This document shows positions 37,901 through 45,818 of a DNA stretch of 64,000 nucleotides, piece after piece. How positions within the stretch are numbered: position 1 is the first letter of the stretch; each line of letters begins with the position of its first letter. Origin of the DNA: Berberis thunbergii (lineage: Eukaryota > Streptophyta > Magnoliopsida > Ranunculales > Berberidaceae); the NCBI GenBank assembly GCA_003290165.1, contig QNQO01001815.1, forward strand, positions 1 to 64,000. The letters run 5' to 3'. The notes beneath the pieces are model-generated. The model saw only the letters and a program-made list of their open reading frames with translations, did no database searches and had not been told where the DNA came from. The position numbers and the translations under genes were made by a program.

Positions 37901-39183
37901 ATTTCCTCTTGTTTTAACCAGTGATTGAGTTTTGCAGATGAAAACCTATCTGACTGAAGGCAGCAAAGCTTTATTGGATAACAAACGCCTCGCCCTGAAC
38001 ATAGAGAGTGCAAAATGGGAGTTGACAGATGCTGAGAAAGAGCTGAAATGGCTTAGGGGTGCTTTTGCTTCCTCTGAAAAAGAATATGAGCAAAACCAGC
38101 GGAATATGAGTGAGCTTGAAATAGAACTGGAAAATGAAAGGTGCAATCCATGCTTAGTTTAATTTTTGGTTTTGCTGACTATAAGATTAAAAGTTATCTA
38201 ATTGCATTTAGGTTTATAGTATATGCTAGAAAGTTGAATTGTTCATAAAAGCAAAAAGTTGTAGGTTCTTGACATTTTGTTTATGGGAAAAGATGATTTT
38301 TATCCTGATAATGTGCCAGTAGGATGCTGTTGGCTGAGGTGTGTGATCTCATATCTTCTTTTTTTTTTTTTTTTTTTTTTTTTTGAAAGGCATGTGATCT
38401 CATATCTTGATGTCAACTGATATATAGATTTAGGAGATTGAGTTTGTCTGAATTTGGAATGAGTTATTCTAAATGGCGAGGAAATGAGCGAGGGGAGGGA
38501 GGTGGCGGGATGGGAACCGTTCACCTCCCTAGGGATGCGCGCGCCAAAAAAGACGCACACATATCGAGGGAGGTGAACGTTCCCCACCCCGCCACCTCCC
38601 TCCCCTCGCTCATTTCCTCGCCCACTTCCTCGACATTTAGAATTTCTGATTTGGAATTATATGACTTTTCTATTTGGTATTAGTGGATATCTAAACCCTC
38701 GATTTACTTTTACACCAGAGCTGAAAGGAAGAAAATTGAGGAAGAACTTGATGAACTTAATATAAGTATTACCGAGATGAGTGCAGAAAGCGGAGAGGCT
38801 GCAGTTCAAAGACTTCAGAACGAGGTCAAGGAATGTAAAGCAATTCTCAAATGTGGTGTGTGTTTTGACCGACCAAAGGAGGTAGATTCTTTTCTCTGGA
38901 TTGCCAGTTGTTATACTATGTTATAAGCTATTGCATGCATGCATAAATTCTAATAACTGCAGTGAATTCCCTAGTGCCTTTGTACATCAGCGGCTCATGC
39001 TTGTGTTTCCTATGATATTATTTGATGATGCATGGTTCTTTTTGTGTCCAGGTGGTAATCACCAAGTGCTTTCACCTTTTCTGCAATCCATGCATTCAGA
39101 GGAACTTAGAAATCCGCCATCGAAAGTGTCCTGGTTGTGGTACTGCTTTTGGACAAAGTGATGTTCGATTTGTGAATATCTAA
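13932..39183 (+). CDS. HUB2: E3 ubiquitin ligase BRE1-like, HUB2 (histone H2B mono-ubiquitination), 19 coding exons
   Basis: Nuclear RING E3 that, with HUB1, mono-ubiquitinates histone H2B and supports transcription elongation, flowering control and dormancy in plants. Coding exons are 13932-14036, 15143-15304, 15404-15491, 15619-15849, 16015-16182, 21755-21948, 22055-22180, 22274-22393, 22472-22658, 22734-22894, 26769-26840, 27049-27125, 35028-35222, 37379-37451, 37550-37636, 37730-37867, 37938-38140, 38719-38881 and 39052-39183. All junctions are GT-AG and phases agree, giving 2682 nt and 893 residues, close to Arabidopsis HUB2. The start MESADSEEPESKRRHLNS is typical. Most of the body is coiled coil. 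The C3HC4 RING at 841-879 uses C841, C844, C856, H858, C861, C864, C876 and C879, and the tail CPGCGTAFGQSDV favours HUB2 over HUB1. Exon 13 must use the acceptor at 35026-35027; the upstream AG before GTTTCG breaks the frame. The introns of 5.6, 3.9 and 7.9 kb are full of transposon debris, yet every exon is intact. Confidence 0.93.
16960..19160 (+). pseudogene. LINE (non-LTR retrotransposon) reverse transcriptase remnant 1
   Basis: Pieces in the order of a plant LINE ORF2 lie in HUB2 intron 5. About 17040-17160 resembles the linker before the RT (WHIRVAKKWPDYGESDNKYF). 17830-17925 resembles the RT start (SNIKQFCPITLLGESL). 17996-18035 gives the GIPPGAQF block. 18195-18385 gives DFLWG-like sequence (REFLWGSTNEKKAIGWLG) and LSKWLRSFATEKAALWGQII. 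18900-18990 gives the zinc-binding zf-RVT motif (RFQNPNHCAICNQEKELIDH). Frames change several times and stops occur, so it is dead. A hAT MITE (17162-17717) splits it. Confidence 0.8.
17162..17717. mobile_element. hAT-like MITE inside LINE remnant 1
   Basis: The flanking octamers are CTATGCGC (17154-17161) and CTATGCTC (17718-17725), one mismatch. The ends CGCCAAGGTTTTAGAACG and CATTTTTCAAAACATTG form an imperfect inverted pair, with GGCCTAACGTGAGG/CCTTGAGGTCGGCC subterminal blocks. It separates LINE sequence on both sides. Confidence 0.6.
19375..21450 (+). pseudogene. LINE reverse transcriptase remnant 2
   Basis: At 19410-19469 the frame reads KVNFGKAYNHLSWDLFSCHE, the LINE RT block normally written VDFEKAYDHVSWDFL. 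After the MITE at 19470-20015 the element resumes. At 20110-20215 it reads LPLAYNGMWSLVLETLEKRH then ANWKKALNSLISL, which matches the region after the RT catalytic core. At 21175-21250 CYLSNQTDELINHFFLYC is the zf-RVT cysteine/histidine motif. Many frame breaks separate these blocks. It lies in HUB2 intron 5, downstream of LINE remnant 1 and in the same orientation. Confidence 0.75.
19470..20015. mobile_element. hAT-like MITE inside LINE remnant 2
   Basis: A perfect 8 bp duplication, GTCATGAG, flanks both sides (19462-19469, 20016-20023). The termini CAAGGAATGAGATTTCG and CGAAATCACAATCGTTA pair at about 13 of 17 positions. The interior is T-rich and non-coding. Confidence 0.82.
23122..23994. 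mobile_element. hAT-like non-autonomous element in HUB2 intron 10
   Basis: Flanking octamers GTGCAAAG (23114-23121) and GTACAAAG (23995-24002) differ by one base. The ends contain GGCATGGCAA and TTGCCATAC, and both subterminal regions carry GGTTCGGTTC/GAACCAAAATCGGTTCC repeats like the element at 1414-2717. The interior around 23290-23680 has short open frames of no recognised family. Confidence 0.6.
24254..24433 (-). mobile_element. tRNA-derived SINE
   Basis: The plus strand shows the T run, GGAAGGCGAACAGGG and ATCCCAGAACC shared with the other copies. Flanking repeats CTTGATTCCAGTT (24241-24253) and CTTGATTCTAGTT (24434-24446) are a 13 bp target duplication with one mismatch. The copy lies in HUB2 intron 10, opposite to the gene. 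Confidence 0.82.
25548..25933. mobile_element. PIF/Harbinger-like MITE in HUB2 intron 10
   Basis: The inverted ends are AGGTGTTTGTTTTTAAGT and ACTAAAAACAAACACCCT. A 3 bp TAA duplication flanks them (25545-25547, 25934-25936), as PIF/Harbinger elements make. The interior is non-coding. Confidence 0.78.
28380..29690 (-). pseudogene. hAT-family (DUF4371/ZMYM-type) transposase remnant
   Basis: On the minus strand the blocks run in family order. Near 29490-29430 is ATPEDTINVILKDLGEIFF. Near 29400-29290 is the CVTKNFIGIKHVEEITTTS region with LLTDRQLSITRLRRQGYDGA. Then 29233-28830 gives MQGEFNGLKN, HCFALQLQLAQ, GLNQKTNIKNSWD and LHYGALISLIIMFSSV. Near 28610-28510 is MQLQELNRFDKVNTELLFCM. This is the DUF4371 portion of the TTF-zinc-finger/hAT-dimerisation transposases. 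Frames break repeatedly and the C-terminal dimerisation block is not seen, so it is inactive. It lies in HUB2 intron 12, opposite to the gene. Confidence 0.75.
30617..30983. repeat. large imperfect inverted repeat in HUB2 intron 12
   Basis: Arms of about 143 bases, 30617-30759 and 30840-30983, are near-perfect reverse complements separated by about 80 bases. The left arm starts TTTGTTTGTGTTGTTATCG and ends CTCACAATCTAG; the right arm mirrors this. Just left, GACGAACACGATACTCATTT is repeated at about 30508 and 30600, and TAGACGAAC with GTTGGTCTTGCTT occurs again in the spacer. Transcribed as intron RNA it would fold into a long hairpin. No coding content was recognised. Confidence 0.85.
32835..33249. 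mobile_element. hAT MITE with perfect 8 bp TSD
   Basis: A perfect octamer ACCGGGCT flanks the element (32827-32834, 33250-33257). The left end TAGGACTGAAC and the right end GTTTTCAGCCCTA pair as TIRs. The interior is dominated by short GGTTCGGTTT/AAACCGAACC repeats in both orientations. Same terminal family as 62374-62942 and, less closely, 1414-2717. It sits next to a Ty1/copia scrap within HUB2 intron 12. Confidence 0.9.
33250..33395 (+). pseudogene. Ty1/copia reverse transcriptase fragment
   Basis: 33290-33335 encodes ERYNARLVARGFKQEFG, the conserved copia RT block. After a frame change ETFSPVAKMTTV follows at about 33344-33378. No LTR, integrase or RNase H was found nearby, so only a scrap remains in HUB2 intron 12. 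Confidence 0.8.
34500..34810 (-). pseudogene. LINE 3'-end remnant
   Basis: The minus strand reads WERLPHAILLVWRERNNQVL followed by KEVQRPVDVL, which resembles the last conserved block of plant LINE ORF2 proteins (usually WxERNNRIF). Upstream RT sequence is missing. It lies in HUB2 intron 12, just before exon 13. Confidence 0.55.
35698..36174. mobile_element. two 5'-truncated LINE-like tails between direct repeats
   Basis: A block of about 65 bases containing ATCGAGGAAATGTCAAGTC and TTTAAAACATTGTT occurs at about 35698-35762 and again at 35990-36053. Between the copies lies a segment ending TTTATTGATAAAAAAA. After the second copy a further segment ends ATAAAATAAAAAAAAATAAA and is followed by a third AAACATTGTT. 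This fits successive target-primed insertions with A-rich tails. HUB2 intron 13. Confidence 0.55.
36972..37117. mobile_element. short hAT-like MITE (CAGTGTTTGTTT termini)
   Basis: The termini CAGTGTTTGTTTG and CTAAACAAACACTG are inverted. The interior repeats GACTTATAAGTG-type words in both orientations. The 8 bp flanks are not clearly identical, so the class is inferred from the ends. HUB2 intron 13. Confidence 0.65.
38358..38392 (-). mobile_element. minimal SINE insertion (tail plus GAAAGGCA only)
   Basis: A T run followed by GAAAGGCA, the plus-strand left end of the local SINE family, is flanked by the 16-base perfect repeat TGTGATCTCATATCTT (38342-38357 and 38393-38408). This is a complete retrotransposition event of only about 35 bases, the extreme of 5' truncation. 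HUB2 intron 17. Confidence 0.8.
38466..38643. mobile_element. GC-rich fold-back MITE, copy 2
   Basis: Near-perfect palindrome opening ATTCTAAATGGCGAGGAAAT and closing CCTCGACATTTAGAAT, with a central GATGCGCGCGCC segment. Same family as 13046-13217. HUB2 intron 17. Both strands show accidental open frames through it. Confidence 0.87.
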
Positions 39184-39820
39184 CTTGCGCATTGAAGATT
39201 CATACATGCCAGTTTCGTCCAATATGCATTTCCCAGTCCCATTGTATAATTCCATCTCCGATCTTTCAAATCCTATGACCTAATAAGGTTCCTTGTACAA
39301 CAACGAGACACCAATCTTGTTATTGTTTCTTACTTGGATCTTGTTTATTTGAACTTTTTCATGGGCTGATCTCCAACGAGCTCAACAACGGGAGTTTGTA
39401 GTAGGCACTCGTAACACTTTGGGTTTTGTCTTTGGCCATTGGCAGTGCACCTGTTTGAGTTCAATGAACCTGAGAAGAATTACCTTTTTCTCAGGCTACA
39501 TGTACAATGATTCACTTACCATCCTGGCTCAAGGGTCTAGTCTCTCCCTTTCTTTCTTTCTTTCTTTCTTTATTTCTTTCTTTTTTCTTTCTCCCTTAGT
39601 ATGGTATAATTGCTGGGTTGGCGGTGATATGAATGAGAACTAATATAAGGTATGGTGTGGAGGGATTTGTATACATGTATAGATCAGTAATATTTTAAGT
39701 TAATGTTTAGGCATTTAGTGATATATTGGTGGCGATTGTTATTTTGAATAATAGAAAAGTCGTGTTATTGTTTACTTAGTATTCTTGTTCGAGTTGTAGT
39801 TGCAGTTTTCGTTATTCTGT
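39184..39820 (+). other. probable HUB2 3' UTR and downstream flank
   Basis: Follows the HUB2 stop codon. A TTTC/CTTT tract lies at about 39548-39590. No further gene is seen. The polyadenylation site is not determined. Confidence 0.45.
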
Positions 39821-39840
39821 GGGGGGGGGGGGGGGGGGGG
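39821..39840. repeat. 20-base poly(G) run
   Basis: Twenty consecutive G between TTCTGT and AAATTC, rare in AT-rich plant intergenic DNA. It is either a real homopolymer or an assembly or sequencing artefact. Confidence 0.9.
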
Positions 39841-39924
39841 AAATTCAGTATAAATAATGTCATTTTTTTTTATTAATTTTCTAACCTATTTCCTTGCCGT
39901 TTCATATTTAGCCTTCTTGTATTT

Positions 39925-40114
39925 TTTTTTTCGAAAGGCAAGCAGGGTTATTATAGGATTTCAGAACTTATAAAGATGTCGCAAGTTGGATTTGAATTCA
40001 TGACCTAGTGGTATCATCCGCTAAGCTCTAACCGTTGAGTTGTCATGTCATTGGCCCTTCTATCATTTGCCAAGCTCTAATCCATACTTTTTTCTATTGG
40101 TGTAGTGGTTGGAA
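39925..40114 (-). mobile_element. tRNA-derived SINE with 13 bp TSD
   Basis: Perfect flanking repeats CCTTCTTGTATTT (39912-39924 and 40115-40127). The plus strand shows the T run, CGAAAGGCAAGCAGGG, then the complement of a B box (GGATTTGAATTCAT) and of an A box (GCTCTAACCGTTGAG). An extra head-like block (TTTGCCAAGCTCTAAT, about 40068-40083) follows, suggesting a partly duplicated tRNA head. Confidence 0.88.
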
Positions 40115-40127
40115 CCTTCTTGTATTT

Positions 40128-41118
40128 CTTTGTGCACCCACACTACAAATATCTATAGTTTCATTTTGACTCGAAGTTTAAATTTTTGAATGGAGTGTCA
40201 TTTGAGATCAAACAAACTGAGATTGAAAAATCCTGAAATATAATAGATCGTTTGATAGGAGTTGTCCATTGAAGTATTCTAGCTGTCACCTTCATCCTAT
40301 TTAAAGACCGTCAACGAAAAATATTTTACTGATTGCATGAAACAAATGCTCCGATTGACCACCTCAAATCTCGAATTTGGGCACGTGAAAGTGAAAGGGA
40401 GTTCGGAATTGGGTGCGGTGACAGTAGTGAGGTTGTCCAGGTGAGATGGGGAGGAAGTGGTTGTGCTGCAACCTGCCTGCAGGTGAAGTGGAGAAGATGG
40501 ATTTTGGGGTAGTTATATGGTCTTAGATATCTGAATGTCGTGTTATCTCGTACGGACCATTGAAGTGCCTCAAGTATAAGTTACTACCTGATAGGCTTGG
40601 ATTCTGAATTATTGCATTTTATTGTAACTTATTTTACAATTACAATCACTAATGGTGAACATGTCAAATGCATAAATTAATAATTTAGATATAAAGTTTT
40701 AACAATTAAAAGGTATACATCACATGATAAATCACATAATTAGAAGGTATAATATTTAATTATGAAACCGAATGGACACACAGCAATTAAGTGCTATATT
40801 ATTTTAGAATTGTAAATAAAAGAGTAAGTCTAGCCGCCGGCCTTTTATTTATTTTTTTACACTTTTTACCCATTCTCTTTAAAATGCAATCACAAACACT
40901 AGTTGTAGAAGGGGTAGAAGTGTAAAAAAAAACCTAAAAAAATAACTAGCAAATAAGACTGGCTAGAATTGTTGTAAATAAAATGACATTCAAAGTGTGG
41001 TGTTGCGTGCGTCCATCCTGATTGACTATAAGAAACCATTAAAAAAAGAATCGAATTCAAAGGTTTATAAACCCTCGATATTGAGGACATGAAAATCCTT
41101 TGGTATCCACAGCATCAT
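40128..41118. other. intergenic sequence
   Basis: No gene or clear element seen. Short open frames such as 40899-41090 (minus) have no recognised domain. Confidence 0.4.
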
Positions 41119-41190
41119 GGGGAATGTAGCTCAAATGGTAGGGAGCTCGCTTAGCATGCAAAAGACACAGATCGTTATCCTACATTTTTT
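41119..41190 (+). pseudogene. tRNA-Ala(AGC) pseudogene
   Basis: The 5' half closely follows plant tRNA-Ala: an acceptor start GGGGAATGTAGCTC, a D arm AGCTCAAATGGTAG, and an anticodon arm CTCGCTTAGCATGC with anticodon AGC. The 3' half is damaged: the T arm lacks GGTTCGA-type sequence (it reads CAGATCGTTATCC), the anticodon stem is mismatched on its 3' side (GCAAAAG), and the acceptor strand ends in a T run. No intron. It is unlikely to be charged or processed normally. Confidence 0.75.
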
Positions 41191-41559
41191 AATATTTTTT
41201 TTTAAACCTTAAACTTGCCCTCGTTAATATTGATAGATAATGTTTATGGCAACAATGTAGATTTATAGCAACTGCAATGTTTTTTTAATAGTTCCCGAAT
41301 TCTACAATTAACTCAATAATTAAGATCATCAACAATAAGGAGTGCCAGTTATTTAATATTTTTCAGCTCATTTGGCTAGCCGAAAAGCCCTAGGCAGGGC
41401 AGGCTTACCCAATTAGTAAAAAAACAAATGATGGAAAACAATTCACGCGGCTAGTGATAGGCCTCGTAATATCTTAAAACAATCAAATAAATCTAAATGT
41501 CAAAACCACTAACCTCTTGCCACGTATATAAGCCTTTATATGTATGCGTTGAATTTTCT

Positions 41560-41650
41560 TGCACGCATCCTGACGGGAGGGAATGGTTCCCCTCCCTCCA
41601 CTTCACTCCCCTTGCTGGTTTCCTCGCTCATTTCCTCAACATTTAGAATT
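41560..41650. mobile_element. GC-rich fold-back MITE, half copy
   Basis: Contains GCACGCATCC, GGTTCCCCTCCCTCC and CCTCGCTCATTTCCTC and closes with ACATTTAGAATT, matching the right half of the copies at 13046-13217 and 38466-38643. The left half is missing. Confidence 0.72.
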
Positions 41651-42372
41651 CCCCATATATTTATGTGGCTTTTAATAACCCGCACGGTCGCATAAGCCTT
41701 GTGCAACCCACCTATGATAGGCCACATATAATTTTCTACCCTTTGCGCAGACAGTGTGTAGAGAGGCTGAGGCCTGCCTGGACGAGGGACTGACTCGACA
41801 ACGCTCGCTATTGGAGACTAGGAAGGGGCTGACTGGGTATTATGAATGCTTTAATGGACAATGTCTTTGTTTTCCTTTTCTTACAAATCTCGAATTCAAC
41901 TTCATTTTTCTTTTCAAACCTTAAATTTACCCTCGTATAATATATCATATTTTATAGCAACTGTAATAGGTATTTGTTTCCAATTATTTTACCCTGCAAC
42001 AATATGTTCTCACACTAATACTAATACATTTTTTATTTTTTTTCCACAATTTCTAATGTGAGCCTTGGATGAGCGATATAAGTATACGAGGCAAAGGTAG
42101 ATGATAAAGAAAACCATGGAAGCCTTCAAATTGATTGTGGCATTTGCTAAATCGAAGAGTAATGTATGTATAACATGGCAGAGATTTTAGATAAATTTCT
42201 TTGGATCTAGCATGACTCTACCTGATCCAACCCAAAACGACATGAGATAGCGGGTTAAAATCAGGGAAAGGGTAAACCCGAACACGACCCGTTTATATGC
42301 ACAGATAGACAGTCATTACGGTCTACAATATTTAAGCCTACTCATCCATCCAGTGTCACCCTTATCTGAAAG

Positions 42373-42404
<32 letters not shown>

Positions 42405-42557
42405 AAATTTGCTTCTTGTTTTATTTAGAAAAAATCAGTAATGGGTTGGTGCTACTTATATGAGCAAATCAATTTAATGATAACTTTGCTCTTATCCATA
42501 CTATCTATCAGACACTCTCTGCATCATCTGAATTCTGAAGAAGAACAAAACTTAGAA
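41651..42557. other. upstream region of the four-exon gene; poly(A) at 42373-42402
   Basis: A run of about 30 A residues lies roughly 155 bases before the chosen ATG of the next gene. Otherwise no element with clear limits is seen. A promoter is expected here, but no core motif is convincing. Confidence 0.4.
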
Positions 42558-45500
42558 ATGATGTCAATTTCATTGTATCAAAACACCTTTACATCACCAT
42601 TTCAAATCAAGAGCCAAGAACCCAATCATCCATTGTTGCCCAAATCACTGTTGCCTTGTTTTGAAAGGGTGTTGAGGAGATCATACACTACTAGTACCAG
42701 AAATGGGAAGGTTTCATCATATACTCCTTCACATGCTTCTATGATTGAGACTCCTGTGTTATGGTTTGGGAGGGTTTGCATCTATTATGCTCTCTTGAAG
42801 GCTGGGTTGGCTGGATCTCCAGAAAGCCCTTTGATCTCAGCAGGTATTGGTTGTAGGTGGTTTGGGGGTAAAATATGGAATGGGTATTCGTTTATTTGAA
42901 TTGTTGTTGTTTGTTTGTGATGGTTTTTCAGATTTGCAAACAGGAGGTGATGATTTGGGGTTTGCTAAGTGGTTTGAAGGCTTACAAGGCAAATCAGGTT
43001 TGTGGGGTTCTTTTGTTTTTTCGATTGATTTGGTTGTTTGTCTTTATTATTTTTCATGGATTTGTGGAAGGAGATTGAAATATCTAATTATTTTCCATAC
43101 CCATGTTGAAACTTTAGTGAAATGTGTGTTAAAAACTTGATTTTTACTCAGTTGGAGGTCTTTGACAAGTTATGGGATTCATTTATTTTATTGAAGAACT
43201 GTAAATTTTATTTGATCCTTGAGTCATTCAACCATTGTGTTTGTTCATGTGTGTGCAAAAAAACACTAATTTGATTTACTTGAAAAACTCTCGTATATGA
43301 ACTTTGGACCAGCAAAGTTTACAAGCTGTTGCTACTGACTACCGAATAACATTGAAGTAGGTAGAAATGTCATTGAGGTGATTTCATCTCAAGACATGTC
43401 ATACAAATCTGCAAAGCAATTTATTCCAGTCACATCTTTGACTGGTGATCAAAATTTTAGATCGAAAAGAACAACCAAAGACATCAATTAATGTGATGTG
43501 GATGTAATCCGATCGTTTCTCATCATAGACGCAGCAACTACCCTAGAGAACAGGTTAGAAGTATCGATGAGGTTGATGAATGACCTCTTCGGAAGCAGCT
43601 ATGAATATCTTAAAAGAAATTAGACAAACAAAAGTACAGTCTAAAAGAAGGTCAGTGATACAAAACTTCCACCTCGTTTGAATTCCCCAAAATATTGTCT
43701 ACGGAGTTTATTTATTTTTAGTTAGGAAACGAGTGAATCTGATACTCTGTTAATGCCGTGCACCAATCTAGTGATTTCACCTTCTAGAAGTCTATGGAAA
43801 AGAACCAAATAGACTACACAATCACAAAGCATATCCAATCAAATGGTGATCAAATAGAAAGAGAAGTGATTGGAATACATGATCAAGATTGGTGAGGGAA
43901 AAACACATGTATAAGATACCCTTGGCATTTAGCATCTAAAAGACTAAAAGACATTTTTAAAATTCTCATTATGACCGGTTGAACAGCCATGGGAAAGAAA
44001 CATTCTTTCTCATTATGTTGGTTATAAAAGCTTGTTAAGATTTATGCTTTTCACTACATGGAAATTTTTAGGGGTACTATGATGTTTATGATGAATTTTC
44101 TCCACATTAAAAACATTTTCTTTTGCATGTTTGTTTTTGAAATATTTGTCTATGGCCAAATGTGGTCTGATGCAAGGCTCTCCAAGGTTGCCTCAAGTGT
44201 TCCCAGACATGTCTCATGGCTCACTAAAAGGGCTTTCTCCAGTCTTCATTTTAGCTGGGTCTCTTTGCATTCGGATGAGCATTAGTCTACCTAATCCATT
44301 AATCCCCAGTGTTATAAAAATCGGTCTAGGCGGCCGCCTAGGCGCTAGAAGGTGGAAAACCGCCCAGATTAATGTCTGGGCGGTCTGGGCGGGTCTAGGC
44401 GGGGTCTAGGCGGTCTGGGATATTTTTTATTTTTTTTATTTCTTAATAAGGTTGATTGTGTTCTTATTTTATTTTTCTTTCCTATTTTTTAGAAATAAAC
44501 TATTTAATTGTTTTTTTAGAAAATCTCGGGAATGGGCTTTGATGATGATAATGATGATATGTCTAAATGTAGCGAAGGATGATTACTTAATGGAATTCTC
44601 AAAGGATCTGCCGGTACTAATTTTACTAATGTAGATTTTATCAAACATAACTGAGGTTATTCATGCAATTTGAAGAAAAATAAAAGAGTACACAAATTCA
44701 AATTTATATAAAGTACCCATCATGACCAACTTCAGTCATTTGAGTTTTAATAAATTTTGTTCACGATTGTTAATTTTTCATGTTTTTAAATTTTGCATAT
44801 ATATATATATATATATTGACATTAAATTGGATGTAATTGATAAGGTATTATGCTTAAATTTTGTAAATTATTAAATTTATAATACAAAACCTAAGACCGC
44901 CTAGGCCCCTGGGCGCTAGGCACCTGCTCGCCGCCCGCCCAGCGCCTAGCGATTTTTAGAACACTGTTAATCCCATAGAAAAGGTAACGTTAAGTATACA
45001 TATGCATGATGTATAGTGGGGCTAGAAAATTGATGTGAATGTGAATCACAAGGACTAGTAATTGACGATATGCTCATATTGATGGTATTGTTGCTGTAAT
45101 CAAGAGGCAGTACCTCATATGCCCCAACAAAGATTCAGAAGTGATCAGAGCTTAATTGTACGTGCATGTAAAGAACTAAAACATGATGACAATGCTGTGG
45201 TTTAGTCAACCATTGACAGATATAATGAAATAGTTCTTTGAACTGTGGTTTGCTAAGGTCATGTGTGATCAGTTGTACTATCAAGTAAATAGCATTCGTC
45301 TATAGCTTCCACGAGGAGAAAAGGATATGCATGTTATTCATCCTGTCATATCTTTTATCAGGGGAGAAGGAAGCTACCTATAGGAGGAAACTGGTGAGCA
45401 AATGGCATGCCACAACCAAGGGTACTTTAAAGAGGAGTTACAGAGTACCTTCCAAAGCTGTTGGCCGACGACTTCTTAAAGGCATTGCATCCTTACTATC

Positions 45501-45818
45501 TGATGATGATCACTTCATAGATGCCACTTCCCACAAGGCAAATTACATTTACTATCAGGTTTCTATGCCTAATTATGCAATCCAAACGAAATATTTGACA
45601 TAGTTTGTTTGAATGGTCTGTAGGGTTGCCAGATTAGAAGGGAAAGTGCCCATGGAGAAAGCGTATGCTGCAACAATGTGAGAGCTCTGTTTGACGAGCT
45701 CCCGACACCCCATATGGTTGTGGAGATCACACCTTTTCCTGCTGGACCGCTCACAGAGAAGGATTACACCAAGGCTGAGAAACTCGAGAAAGTGCTCAGA
45801 TCTGGTGCTTCCATTTAA
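42558..45818 (+). CDS. conserved plant protein, probably plastid-targeted, function not recognised
   Basis: Four exons, 42558-42843, 42932-42997, 45362-45558 and 45624-45818, join in phase through GT-AG introns to 247 residues. Two adjacent Met codons (42558, 42561) open the frame; upstream codons are open but lie in leader sequence. The first 60 residues are rich in Ser, Thr, Pro and basic residues (ISLYQNTFTSPFQIKSQ, later LRRSYTTSTRNGK), with few acidic ones until the body, as in chloroplast transit peptides. A modest hydrophobic segment, VLWFGRVCIYYALLKAGLAG, follows. The C-terminal half is polar and contains KWHATTKGTLKRSYRVPSK, CQIRRESAHGESVCCNN and VVEITPFPAGPLTEKDY, and reads like a conserved soluble domain with a Cys pair. 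I cannot name the family. Intron 2 (2.4 kb) contains a 660 bp hAT element. Regulation is not visible. Confidence 0.82.
44307..44966. mobile_element. hAT element with CTAGGCGG-rich ends, perfect TSD
   Basis: The perfect octamer TTAATCCC flanks it (44299-44306, 44967-44974). The termini CAGTGTTATAAAAATCG and CGATTTTTAGAACACTG are inverted. Both subterminal regions are packed with GGCGGTCTAGGCGG/CCGCCTAGGC motifs, while the middle is AT-rich and non-coding with an (AT)n tract near 44797-44817. It sits in intron 2 of the four-exon gene. A worn relative is at 4780-5046. Confidence 0.93.

Noticed and set aside
38300..38683. Overlapping open frames on both strands (95 and 81 codons)
   Set aside because: They run through the palindromic fold-back MITE and mirror each other; the composition is that of the repeat, not of a gene.
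41119..41190. Functional tRNA-Ala
   Set aside because: T arm lacks the conserved GGTTC-like motif and the anticodon and acceptor stems are mispaired, so it is called a pseudogene.
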